Source of the DNA: Ruminococcaceae bacterium UBA2857
GTDB taxonomy: Bacteria > Bacillota > Clostridia > Oscillospirales > Acutalibacteraceae
DNA length: 51,980 nucleotides
Direction of reading: 5' to 3'
Assembly (NCBI GenBank): GCA_002350705.1
Contig: DEFH01000021.1
Location: forward strand, 3,126 to 55,105
A program made the translations under genes and the position numbers. Each line of letters starts with the position of its first letter. The first letter of the stretch is position 1. Of this stretch, positions 15,161 to 22,996 are shown piece after piece. The notes below the pieces were generated by a model, which saw nothing but the letters and a program-made list of their open reading frames with translations, ran no database searches and had not been told where the DNA came from.

Positions 15161-17152
15161 GTGAAGAACAGTAAAAACTGGAATTTTATCACGCCGCTGT
15201 TTTTGATTTTGGTCATTGTGATGATGATCATGGCGGTGATTTCTTTCTGGTGGAATAAATTTATTTTTATCGGAGAATTTCTTTTGTCGGTCAGTGCATT
15301 GGCAGTAGTGGGACTGAGTGCCCTCAAGCTGAAACACTATGTGGCACAAACTTTTATCAATGCTGTCCATGCCATTGACGACGAGGGAAAAAAGAAAATT
15401 GAATCCATTAGCTGTGCGGCAGCCGTTCTGGGTGAAAACAATGAAATTATTGCAGTGAATCAGCTTTTCAGAGATCAGCTTTGTGAGGGAGAAAGTCCCA
15501 TTGGTGCGTCTGTGGCAGATTATCTGATGAGTGAGGATCCCCATTCGATTTTTGATGACAACGGCACCGATACCAGACGGAACAATCAATGGTATCTTGC
15601 CTTTGGTGTCAAGGGAAATGCAGGAGCTATCGTATACTTTATCGACAACAACACGTATAAATCGAATTCCGATGAATATATCGCTTCTCGTCCTGTTGTA
15701 GCGATTGTCATGTTTGACAACAAGGAAGAACTGGAGCGTGAAACGGAAGAGGGCAAAGCCAGTCAGGTAACTGTCATGGTAGAGCAGGCGATTGTCAAAT
15801 GGGTGACTTCCACGACAGGCTTCTACAAGAAAATTGCAGGCGGCAGATATATCGTTGTCATGGAAGAACGGCATATCAAACAGTTTATTGCCGAAAAATT
15901 CAAAGTGTTGGAAGATATTCGTGATATAAAAATCAATGACCGCAGCAATGCAACAATTTCTATCGGTGTAGGGCATGGCGGAAATACCTTCAAAGAAAAC
16001 GAACTCTGGGCAAGACAGGCTCTGGAAATGGCTCTCGGCAGAGGCGGTGATCAGGTGGCGGTCAAAAAAGCCGAATCCTACAAGTTTTTCGGAGGCGTGT
16101 CCAAGGGTGTGGAAAAACGTGATAAGGTGCGGACAAGAGTCATTGCAACGACTTTGACCGACCATGTACGCAGCAGCAGCAATGTCATTATCATGGGACA
16201 CCGCTATTCCGATCTGGATTCTGTGGGAGCCTGTATCGGAATGTGGAGTGCCGTTTCCAAGGGACTGAAAAAAACAGCCTATATCTGTATCAACCGTCAG
16301 CAGACGCTTGCAAAATCATTGGTTTCCAGCTTTGAAAAGGCCGGCTTTGAAGATATGTTCAAGACGGAAATCGAGGCACTGGATCTGCTGGATGACCATT
16401 CCCTGCTGATTATCGTAGATACCCATTCACCGAATTTTCTGGAGTCCAAAGCGGTGTATGACCGCTGTGACAGGGTGGTTGTCATTGACCATCACAGAAT
16501 GATGGTCAATCATATTGACAATGCCTTGGTATTCTATCATGAGCCGTATGCGTCCTCTGCCTGTGAGATGACAGCAGAATTGATACAGTATTTGAGCAAC
16601 GAATCACCGAGCCGTCTGGAAAGTGAAGCGATGCTGTCGGGCATTATGCTGGATACGAAGAATTTTGTGCTGCGGACGGGTGTCAGAACCTTTGAAGCAG
16701 CAGCCTATCTGCGAAGCAACGGTGCCGATACCGTGGAGGTCAAGCGGCTGTTTTCCAATTCCATTGATACATACAAAGTCAAATACAAGCTGGTCAGTGA
16801 AGCGGAAATTTTCAATTACTGTGCCATAGCGTGTGCGGATGAGAGTACTCCCGACATTAGAATCGCCTCTGCACAGGCAGCAGATGAACTGCTGGGAATT
16901 GAAAATGTCAAGGCATCCTTTGTGATGTATAAAACAGGCAAAACCGTCAATATTTCCGCAAGATCCCTCGGAGATCTCAATGTGCAGGTCATTATGGAAA
17001 GCCTTGGCGGAGGCGGTCATCAGACAATGGCAGCTTGTCAGATGGATGACGTGAGCATTGCGGAGGCAAGAGAAAGACTTGTCTCCATTATCAATGACCT
17101 TGATCTGAACAAGGTGGCAGCAGGACAGCCCAAACTGTCCGAAACGAAATAA
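15161..17152 (+). CDS. gdpP: Cyclic-di-AMP phosphodiesterase GdpP
   Basis: A 663-residue membrane protein that hydrolyses c-di-AMP to pApA. Two transmembrane helices lie at about 9-33 and 36-53. A PAS-like region follows (about 75-170). The degenerate GGDEF domain ends with GRGGDQVAVKKA, lacking the catalytic GGDEF signature. The DHH domain has GHRYSDLDSVGA (His347, Asp351, Asp353), VDTHSP and IDHH (Asp443-His445). The DHHA1 motif GGGGHQTMAA is near the C-terminus. The start is a GTG at 15161 with only a weak GTGGGTGA site, 23 bases after rnjA, so translation may depend on coupling. gdpP-rplI-dnaB is a conserved Firmicutes order. Confidence 0.94.
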   Translation: MKNSKNWNFITPLFLILVIVMMIMAVISFWWNKFIFIGEFLLSVSALAVVGLSALKLKHYVAQTFINAVHAIDDEGKKKIESISCAAAVLGENNEIIAVNQLFRDQLCEGESPIGASVADYLMSEDPHSIFDDNGTDTRRNNQWYLAFGVKGNAGAIVYFIDNNTYKSNSDEYIASRPVVAIVMFDNKEELERETEEGKASQVTVMVEQAIVKWVTSTTGFYKKIAGGRYIVVMEERHIKQFIAEKFKVLEDIRDIKINDRSNATISIGVGHGGNTFKENELWARQALEMALGRGGDQVAVKKAESYKFFGGVSKGVEKRDKVRTRVIATTLTDHVRSSSNVIIMGHRYSDLDSVGACIGMWSAVSKGLKKTAYICINRQQTLAKSLVSSFEKAGFEDMFKTEIEALDLLDDHSLLIIVDTHSPNFLESKAVYDRCDRVVVIDHHRMMVNHIDNALVFYHEPYASSACEMTAELIQYLSNESPSRLESEAMLSGIMLDTKNFVLRTGVRTFEAAAYLRSNGADTVEVKRLFSNSIDTYKVKYKLVSEAEIFNYCAIACADESTPDIRIASAQAADELLGIENVKASFVMYKTGKTVNISARSLGDLNVQVIMESLGGGGHQTMAACQMDDVSIAEARERLVSIINDLDLNKVAAGQPKLSETK

Positions 17153-17170
17153 AGAAAAGAGGAAAATATA

Positions 17171-17620
17171 ATGAAAGTAGTACTTTTACAGGACGTCAAG
17201 GGAACAGGCAAAAAAGGAGAACTTATCAATGTGTCCGACGGCTATGCGAGAAATTTCCTGATGCCGAGAAAACTTGCCAAAGAAGCCGATGCACAGGCTC
17301 TCAATGAACTCAAAAATGCCGAGCAGTCCCGACAGCATAAGATTGCCGTTGAAACGGCAGAAGCTCAGGCAAATGCCAAAAAACTCGAAGGTCAGATATT
17401 GACCATGACAGCTAAGGCAGGACAGGGCGGCAGACTGTTCGGTTCCGTGACCAGCAAGGAAATCGCCAACGAACTCAAACGCAATTACAATCTTTCGATT
17501 GATAAGAGAAAAGTCGTTTTGGAAAGCGATATCAAGGCTTTTGGCACATACAAATGTGAAGTAAAACTCTACACAGGCATTTCTGCAAAAATGAATGTCA
17601 AAGTGGTGGAAGCAGAGTAA
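17171..17620 (+). CDS. rplI: 50S ribosomal protein L9
   Basis: A 149-residue protein with the bilobed L9 layout. The N-terminal rRNA-binding domain has VVLLQDVKGTGKKGELINVSDGYARNFL and PRKLA. A long helical linker (about 45-75) leads to the C-terminal domain with GRLFGSVTSKEIA and DIKAFGTYKCEVKLY. Length is standard. It starts 18 bases after gdpP with an AGAGGAAA site. Confidence 0.97.
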   Translation: MKVVLLQDVKGTGKKGELINVSDGYARNFLMPRKLAKEADAQALNELKNAEQSRQHKIAVETAEAQANAKKLEGQILTMTAKAGQGGRLFGSVTSKEIANELKRNYNLSIDKRKVVLESDIKAFGTYKCEVKLYTGISAKMNVKVVEAE

Positions 17621-17648
17621 ATTTTCAGGGAAAGTGAAGCAGCAGAAT

Positions 17649-17710
17649 AAAAATTGGAAACGCATAACCGTCATTGTGACGGCTGCCGTTTTCAATTTTT
17701 AATTTTCTCT
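17649..17710 (+). terminator. Long hairpin between rplI and dnaB, possible attenuator
   Basis: AAAAATTGGAAACG (17649-17662) pairs with CGTTTTCAATTTTT (17687-17700) with one G-U pair, and an inner ACCGTC/GACGGC stem caps it. T-rich sequence follows. It may reduce read-through into dnaB or set the 3' end of an rplI transcript. Confidence 0.55.
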
Positions 17711-17734
17711 GCATAAGCGGGAAGGTGAAACAAC

Positions 17735-19087
17735 ATGGAAAGTTTTGATATGCCGATGAATGGCAATGTGCCCTATCATGCGGAAGCCGAACAGGCAGTT
17801 CTGGGAATTATTCTGATGGAAGCCGAGCGTCTGACGGAAATTATGGAAATATTGCCGACAGAAGAATATTTTTATATATCTACTCACAGAATGATTTACA
17901 GAGCCATGATCGATCTGTTTACCCTGAGCCGCTCCATTGACCTGATTACACTTCTGGAACGTCTCAGACAGGAACAGGAATTCTCTGAATCCGAAACAAA
18001 AACCTATCTGATGCAAATTGCCGATATGGTGCCGTCAATTTCCAGGGCAACGGAATATGCGGAGATTGTCAGACAGAAATATTTTATCAGGAGACTGATG
18101 GAAACCGCCAGAGAAATCATTGCAGATGCATCTGTATACAGCGAGGAGGATTCCTCTAAGCTGATTGATGCGGCGGAACAGAGAATTTTTGATATCAGGG
18201 ATAATAAAAGTGTCAGAGGTCTGGAAAAACTGGGCAGTGTCATTCTGGAAACCTATGACAGACTGGATATGCTGAATTCACCGGAAAGCGAGTATTACAA
18301 GGGAATCCCGACGGGAATCAGCGGACTGGATAATACAATTACAGGTCTGAACCGTTCCGATTTGATTATACTGGCGGCAAGACCGGGTATGGGAAAAACC
18401 AGTTTTGCATTGAATATTGCCCGACACGTTTCCGTGAAGTGCAAACGGAAAGTAGCGTTTTTTTCGCTTGAGATGAGCAAGGAACAGCTTTGTTCCCGTC
18501 TGCTGTCAACTGAGGGACTCATCCCCGGCACCAAGCTGCGAACAGGAAAGCTGTCTGATGATGAGTGGGCACGGCTGATTGAAGCAGGGGATGTGCTTGG
18601 CAAGGCGGAAATGTATATTGATGACAACTCCAATATCAGTGTACCGGAAATCAAGGCAAAGCTGAGAAGACTCAAAAATATTGATTTGGTGATTATTGAT
18701 TATTTGCAGCTGATGAAGCCTTCCCGTCCCATTAACAATCATGTGCAGGAAGTTTCCGAGATTACCAGAAATCTTAAAATACTGGCAAAGGAATTTCATG
18801 TGCCTGTCATCACCTTATCACAGCTGTCCCGTGCCAGTGAGCAGAGAGCCGAACACAAACCCCAGCTTTCCGACCTGAGAGATTCGGGTTCTATTGAGCA
18901 GGATGCGGATATTGTACTGTTCCTGTACCGTGAGGATTATTACAAGGACAAGGGCGACGAGGCTCCCGGCGAGACTTCCAACAGCGGAGAATGTATCGTT
19001 TCCAAAAACAGACACGGTGAAACACGTTCTGTTCCGCTGCACTGGCAGGGAGAATTCATGCGTTTTACTTCGGAGAACGGACAATGA
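17735..19087 (+). CDS. dnaB: Replicative DNA helicase DnaB
   Basis: A 450-residue hexameric helicase (the DnaC of B. subtilis). The N-terminal domain (about 10-110) begins VPYHAEAEQAVLGIILME. The RecA-like C-terminal domain has Walker A RPGMGKTSFALNIA (Lys221), the DnaB motif VAFFSLEMSKEQLCSRLLS, Walker B VIIDYLQLM, and SDLRDSGSIEQDADIVLFLYRE with the arginine finger region near the end. No intein is present. GGGAAGGTG precedes the ATG. It overlaps tilS by four bases. Confidence 0.96.
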   Translation: MESFDMPMNGNVPYHAEAEQAVLGIILMEAERLTEIMEILPTEEYFYISTHRMIYRAMIDLFTLSRSIDLITLLERLRQEQEFSESETKTYLMQIADMVPSISRATEYAEIVRQKYFIRRLMETAREIIADASVYSEEDSSKLIDAAEQRIFDIRDNKSVRGLEKLGSVILETYDRLDMLNSPESEYYKGIPTGISGLDNTITGLNRSDLIILAARPGMGKTSFALNIARHVSVKCKRKVAFFSLEMSKEQLCSRLLSTEGLIPGTKLRTGKLSDDEWARLIEAGDVLGKAEMYIDDNSNISVPEIKAKLRRLKNIDLVIIDYLQLMKPSRPINNHVQEVSEITRNLKILAKEFHVPVITLSQLSRASEQRAEHKPQLSDLRDSGSIEQDADIVLFLYREDYYKDKGDEAPGETSNSGECIVSKNRHGETRSVPLHWQGEFMRFTSENGQ

Positions 19088-20427
19088 AAGAAAAAGCTTT
19101 TTGTACCATTCGGAAATATCATATGCTGTCGGACGGAGATACCGTGCTCGTGGGCTTGTCAGGGGGAGCGGATTCCTGTGCGTTGCTGCATTTTCTGGTG
19201 TCGCTGCGTGAAACAATGCATCTGACCATAGCAGCCTGTCATGTGAATCATATGCTGCGTGGCAGCGAGGCGGACAGAGACGAGCATTTTGCGGAAAAAA
19301 TCTGTCAAAGCTGCGGGGTAAAACTGTATATCTTACACGCAGATGTGAAAGCGGAAGCTCTCAGGCAAAAGCAAAGCACAGAACAATGCGGGCGTGAGAT
19401 TCGCTATGCGTTTTTTGCGGAAACCGCAGAAACACTTCATGCCAAAATCGCTACGGCACACACTGCCTCGGACAATGCGGAAACGGTACTTTTTAATCTG
19501 ACAAGAGGAAGCGGTGCGGCAGGACTTTGCGGCATACCGCCTGTGCGTGATAATATCATCCGTCCTTTGATAGAGTGTACACGCACGGAAATAGAAGGCT
19601 ATTGCCAAGCCAACGGCTTGTTATACATGACGGACAGTACCAACCTGACAGAAGAATATACACGCAATCGGATTCGTCTGGAAGTGATTCCTGTACTGAA
19701 GACCATTAATCCGAATTTTGAAAGTGCCGTTTCCGGTATGACGCAGAGATTGAAACAAACAGTGGATTTTATCGGACAATGTGCCGAAAATGCTCTGAAA
19801 CAGGCGGAAACAGACAAAGGCTATTCTCTTGCAGTCCTGCAAAGTCTTGATGAAGCAATATTGGTACAGGCTATCAGAATTCTGTGTCAGAAATATCATG
19901 TCACACCCGAAGCAAAGCATATCGCATTAATGCGGAAAATTGTGTATGGGGGCGGTGCTGTGGAACTGACAGAAAATATATTTGCGGTCTGCCGACAGGG
20001 ATTTTTCCGCATTGCTGTTCGGGAACACGGTAATTTTATGCAGACTGCCGTATGGAATGGTCAGCATTCTATGGAAATTCATAACAAAAAAATTTCTCTT
20101 TCCGAAATAAATATGGATGAATTCCATAAGCGTAAAAAAATTGATAAAATGCTATTTCATAATTCGCTGGATTATGATACAATACCTTTATCACCCGTTT
20201 TCAGAACAAGACGGACAGGAGACAGATTTTGTGTACCGAAACGCCATATCACTAAATCTGTTAAAAAACTGCTGATTGAACTGAAAATTCCGCAGGAAAA
20301 GCGTGACAGTCTTCTTGTGCTGGCGGACGGCAGCGAAATACTCTGGATAGAAGAAATCGGAGTTTCGGAAAAGCTTTGTGTCGGAGCGAAAACCCAAAAG
20401 GTACTTGTGATTGATGTGAAAGGATAA
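19084..20427 (+). CDS. tilS: tRNA(Ile)-lysidine synthetase TilS
   Basis: A 447-residue ATP-dependent enzyme that changes C34 of tRNA-Ile(CAU) to lysidine so that it reads AUA. The PP-loop SGGADS is at residues 26-31, followed by HVNHMLRGSEADRDE and TAHTASDNAETVLFNLTRGSG. The middle helical domain ends near IYGGG, and the C-terminal TilS domain contains RTRRTGDRFCVP and KKLLIELKIPQEKRD. It overlaps dnaB by four bases and is followed by hpt after four bases; tilS-hpt-ftsH is a conserved Firmicutes block. Confidence 0.95.
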   Translation: MKEKAFCTIRKYHMLSDGDTVLVGLSGGADSCALLHFLVSLRETMHLTIAACHVNHMLRGSEADRDEHFAEKICQSCGVKLYILHADVKAEALRQKQSTEQCGREIRYAFFAETAETLHAKIATAHTASDNAETVLFNLTRGSGAAGLCGIPPVRDNIIRPLIECTRTEIEGYCQANGLLYMTDSTNLTEEYTRNRIRLEVIPVLKTINPNFESAVSGMTQRLKQTVDFIGQCAENALKQAETDKGYSLAVLQSLDEAILVQAIRILCQKYHVTPEAKHIALMRKIVYGGGAVELTENIFAVCRQGFFRIAVREHGNFMQTAVWNGQHSMEIHNKKISLSEINMDEFHKRKKIDKMLFHNSLDYDTIPLSPVFRTRRTGDRFCVPKRHITKSVKKLLIELKIPQEKRDSLLVLADGSEILWIEEIGVSEKLCVGAKTQKVLVIDVKG

Positions 20428-20431
20428 TCAA

Positions 20432-20968
20432 ATGAACAATGATATTTGTGAAATTGTGGCAGATGAGGCTGCACTGGAGAAAAAAGTGGCAGAGATCGCA
20501 GCAGAAATTAACAGGGACTATGATGGTAAAGTGCCTGTTGTTGTGGGAATACTAAAGGGCAGCGTGATATTTTATGCCGATCTGATACGAAAACTGAATA
20601 TGAATTGTGAACTGGATTTTATGGCCGTGTCCAGCTATGGCAGTTCTACCGTATCATCGGGAGTGATCAAAATCAAAAAAGATATTTCCGCTGATGTGAC
20701 CAACAGAGATGTTTTGGTGGTCGAGGATATTCTGGATACAGGCAATACGCTTTATCTGCTGAAGGATTATCTTTTGGAAAAGGGGGCAAAGTCGGTCAGA
20801 CTATGTACGCTCTTTGACAAGCCGGAACGTCGTCAGAAGCCTGTTAAACCGGATTACAAGGGCTTTGTCATAGATGATCTGTTTATTGTGGGCTACGGTC
20901 TGGATTATAATGAAAAATACAGAAATCTTCCGTATGTCGGAGTACTTAAAAAGGAAGTTTATTCATAA
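20432..20968 (+). CDS. hpt: Hypoxanthine phosphoribosyltransferase
   Basis: A 178-residue purine-salvage enzyme that makes IMP (and GMP) from hypoxanthine (guanine) and PRPP. The PRPP-binding signature is VLVVEDILDTGNTL. The catalytic-loop segment is FMAVSSYGSSTVSSG, and the base-binding end is KGFVIDDLFIVGYGLDYNEKYRNLPYVG. Length matches the family (about 180). It lies four bases after tilS and 30 bases before ftsH. Confidence 0.95.
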   Translation: MNNDICEIVADEAALEKKVAEIAAEINRDYDGKVPVVVGILKGSVIFYADLIRKLNMNCELDFMAVSSYGSSTVSSGVIKIKKDISADVTNRDVLVVEDILDTGNTLYLLKDYLLEKGAKSVRLCTLFDKPERRQKPVKPDYKGFVIDDLFIVGYGLDYNEKYRNLPYVGVLKKEVYS

Positions 20969-20998
20969 AAACCAAAATTATAAAGGAGTGACGATCAC

Positions 20999-22939
20999 TT
21001 GGATAACAGGAAAACCATCCGCAATCTCTTGATTTATTTGGGAATACCTATCGTACTGATCATTATTGTATCGGTGATATTCTCCATGCAGCCCAAAGAG
21101 GAATATCCTACTTCGGATATTGTCTATCTTTTCAAAGACCAGAAAGTAACAGAATACTCTCTGGATTTCGGTTCAGGCGAGCTGAACATGAAACTGTCGG
21201 AAAAATACAAAAACAAAACCGAAATCAAAACATCTGTGGCAAGTATCGGCTTGTTTATTGACTCCATAGATGAATATGTGGATCAGTACAACAGCGATCA
21301 TCCCGATGCTCCCATGAAGTATACCTGGAAACAGGCAGTAGATAATTCTCTTTTGATGAATATCTTACCCAATATTCTGCTGTTCGGATTCCTGATCGGT
21401 GTATGGATCTATATCATGCGGAAATTCTCGGGCACGTTCGGCGATCCCGGCAAACAGATGGGATTCGGCAAGGCCAAAATTAAAAATATGAATGACGAAA
21501 AACGCAAGACTACCTTTGCGGATGTGGCAGGTGCCGATGAAGAAAAGGAAGAACTGCGTGAAATCGTCGAATTTTTGAAAGATGCCAAAAAATATAATGA
21601 ACTGGGTGCAAGAATTCCGAAAGGCGTACTTTTGGTGGGACCTCCCGGAACCGGTAAAACCCTGCTGGCAAGAGCCGTTGCGGGTGAAGCCGGCGTGCCG
21701 TTCTTCTCGATTTCAGGTTCTGACTTTGTAGAGATGTTTGTCGGTGTGGGTGCGTCCCGTGTCAGAGATTTGTTTGACCAGGCAAAGAAAAATTCTCCCT
21801 GTATCATCTTCATTGATGAAATTGATGCAGTAGGCCGTCAGCGTGGTGCAGGCTTGGGAGGCGGTCATGATGAACGTGAACAGACTCTCAACCAGCTGCT
21901 TGTTGAAATGGACGGCTTTGGTGCCAATGAGGGCGTTATCATGATAGCGGCTACCAACCGCCCCGACATCCTTGATCCTGCGCTGATGCGTCCGGGACGT
22001 TTCGACAGACAGGTGATTGTCGGCAGACCTGATATCAAAGGCCGTGAAGAAATTCTCAAAGTCCATGCCAAAGGAAAGCCGCTTGCTCCCGATGTGGAAC
22101 TGAAAACCATTGCAAAGTCCACCGCAGGCTTTACAGGTGCAGACCTTGAAAACCTGTTGAATGAAGCCGCTCTCCTTGCCGCAAGAAAAGATCAGAAAGC
22201 CATTACCATGACAGAAGTGGAAGAGGCTACCATCAAAGTGGTTGTCGGTACGGAAAAGAAATCCCGTGTGATGTCCGACAAGGAAAAGAAGCTGACAGCT
22301 TATCATGAAGCAGGTCATGCGATTGCAACGTATTACTGTCCGACACAGGATCCTGTGCATCAGATTTCCATTATTCCGCGAGGTCTGGCAGGCGGATTTA
22401 CCATGTCGCTGCCGTCTGAGGACAGGTCTTACCGCTCCAGAAATGAAATGCTGGAAGAAATTGTCGTTCTTCTGGGCGGACGTGTGGCGGAGGCTCTGAT
22501 TCTGGAGGATATCTCCACGGGAGCGTCAAATGATATAGAACGTGCCACCAATCTGGTATTTTCCATGATTACCAAGTACGGCATGAGTGAAAAGCTCGGA
22601 CCTATCACCTACGGTTCTTCTGACGGTGAAGTGTTCCTCGGAAAAGAGTTTGGTCACAACAAGACTTATTCCGAAAAAACGGCTGCTGAAATTGATGCAG
22701 AGGTCAAGGAGTATATCACAGACGGTTATACCAAAACAGAAAATATTCTCAAAGAGCATACGCCTGAACTGCATAAAATTGCTCAATTCCTGTTTGAGCA
22801 TGAAAAAATGACAGGGGAGCAGTTTGCCGCAGCGATGGAGGGAAAGGAAATCCCTGTTGAAGCAGATGAAGCGGATAGTGATGATGAGGAAGAAACTGTT
22901 ATTTATACGGTAAAGTCCGAAAAATCAAGTGAAGAATAA
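20999..22939 (+). CDS. ftsH: ATP-dependent zinc metalloprotease FtsH
   Basis: A 646-residue membrane AAA+ protease that degrades membrane proteins and short-lived regulators. Two transmembrane segments (about 9-28 and 123-140) flank an extracytoplasmic region. The AAA domain has Walker A GPPGTGKT (Lys220), Walker B IIFIDEIDAVG, the pore motif FVEMFVG and the SRH region ATNRPDILDPALMRPGRFDR. The zinc site is HEAGH (His436, His440). The C-terminal tail is very acidic (EADEADSDDEEE). Translation starts at TTG 20999, eight bases after AAAGGAGTG; no alternative ATG fits. Confidence 0.96.
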   Translation: MDNRKTIRNLLIYLGIPIVLIIIVSVIFSMQPKEEYPTSDIVYLFKDQKVTEYSLDFGSGELNMKLSEKYKNKTEIKTSVASIGLFIDSIDEYVDQYNSDHPDAPMKYTWKQAVDNSLLMNILPNILLFGFLIGVWIYIMRKFSGTFGDPGKQMGFGKAKIKNMNDEKRKTTFADVAGADEEKEELREIVEFLKDAKKYNELGARIPKGVLLVGPPGTGKTLLARAVAGEAGVPFFSISGSDFVEMFVGVGASRVRDLFDQAKKNSPCIIFIDEIDAVGRQRGAGLGGGHDEREQTLNQLLVEMDGFGANEGVIMIAATNRPDILDPALMRPGRFDRQVIVGRPDIKGREEILKVHAKGKPLAPDVELKTIAKSTAGFTGADLENLLNEAALLAARKDQKAITMTEVEEATIKVVVGTEKKSRVMSDKEKKLTAYHEAGHAIATYYCPTQDPVHQISIIPRGLAGGFTMSLPSEDRSYRSRNEMLEEIVVLLGGRVAEALILEDISTGASNDIERATNLVFSMITKYGMSEKLGPITYGSSDGEVFLGKEFGHNKTYSEKTAAEIDAEVKEYITDGYTKTENILKEHTPELHKIAQFLFEHEKMTGEQFAAAMEGKEIPVEADEADSDDEEETVIYTVKSEKSSEE

Positions 22940-22946
22940 AATGGAA

Positions 22947-22977
22947 GGAGTGCCGTAAAAAGCACTCCTTTGTTTTC
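22947..22977 (+). terminator. Terminator between ftsH and uvrA
   Basis: GGAGTGC (22947-22953) pairs with GCACTCC (22962-22968) around an A-rich loop, followed by TTTGTTTTC. Confidence 0.75.
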
Positions 22978-22996
22978 AATAGAAAGGCGGGAAAAA

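Noticed and set aside
14903..16201. A 432-codon antisense frame across rnjA and gdpP
   Set aside because: It crosses two well-supported genes on the opposite strand and shows no family motif or translation signals.
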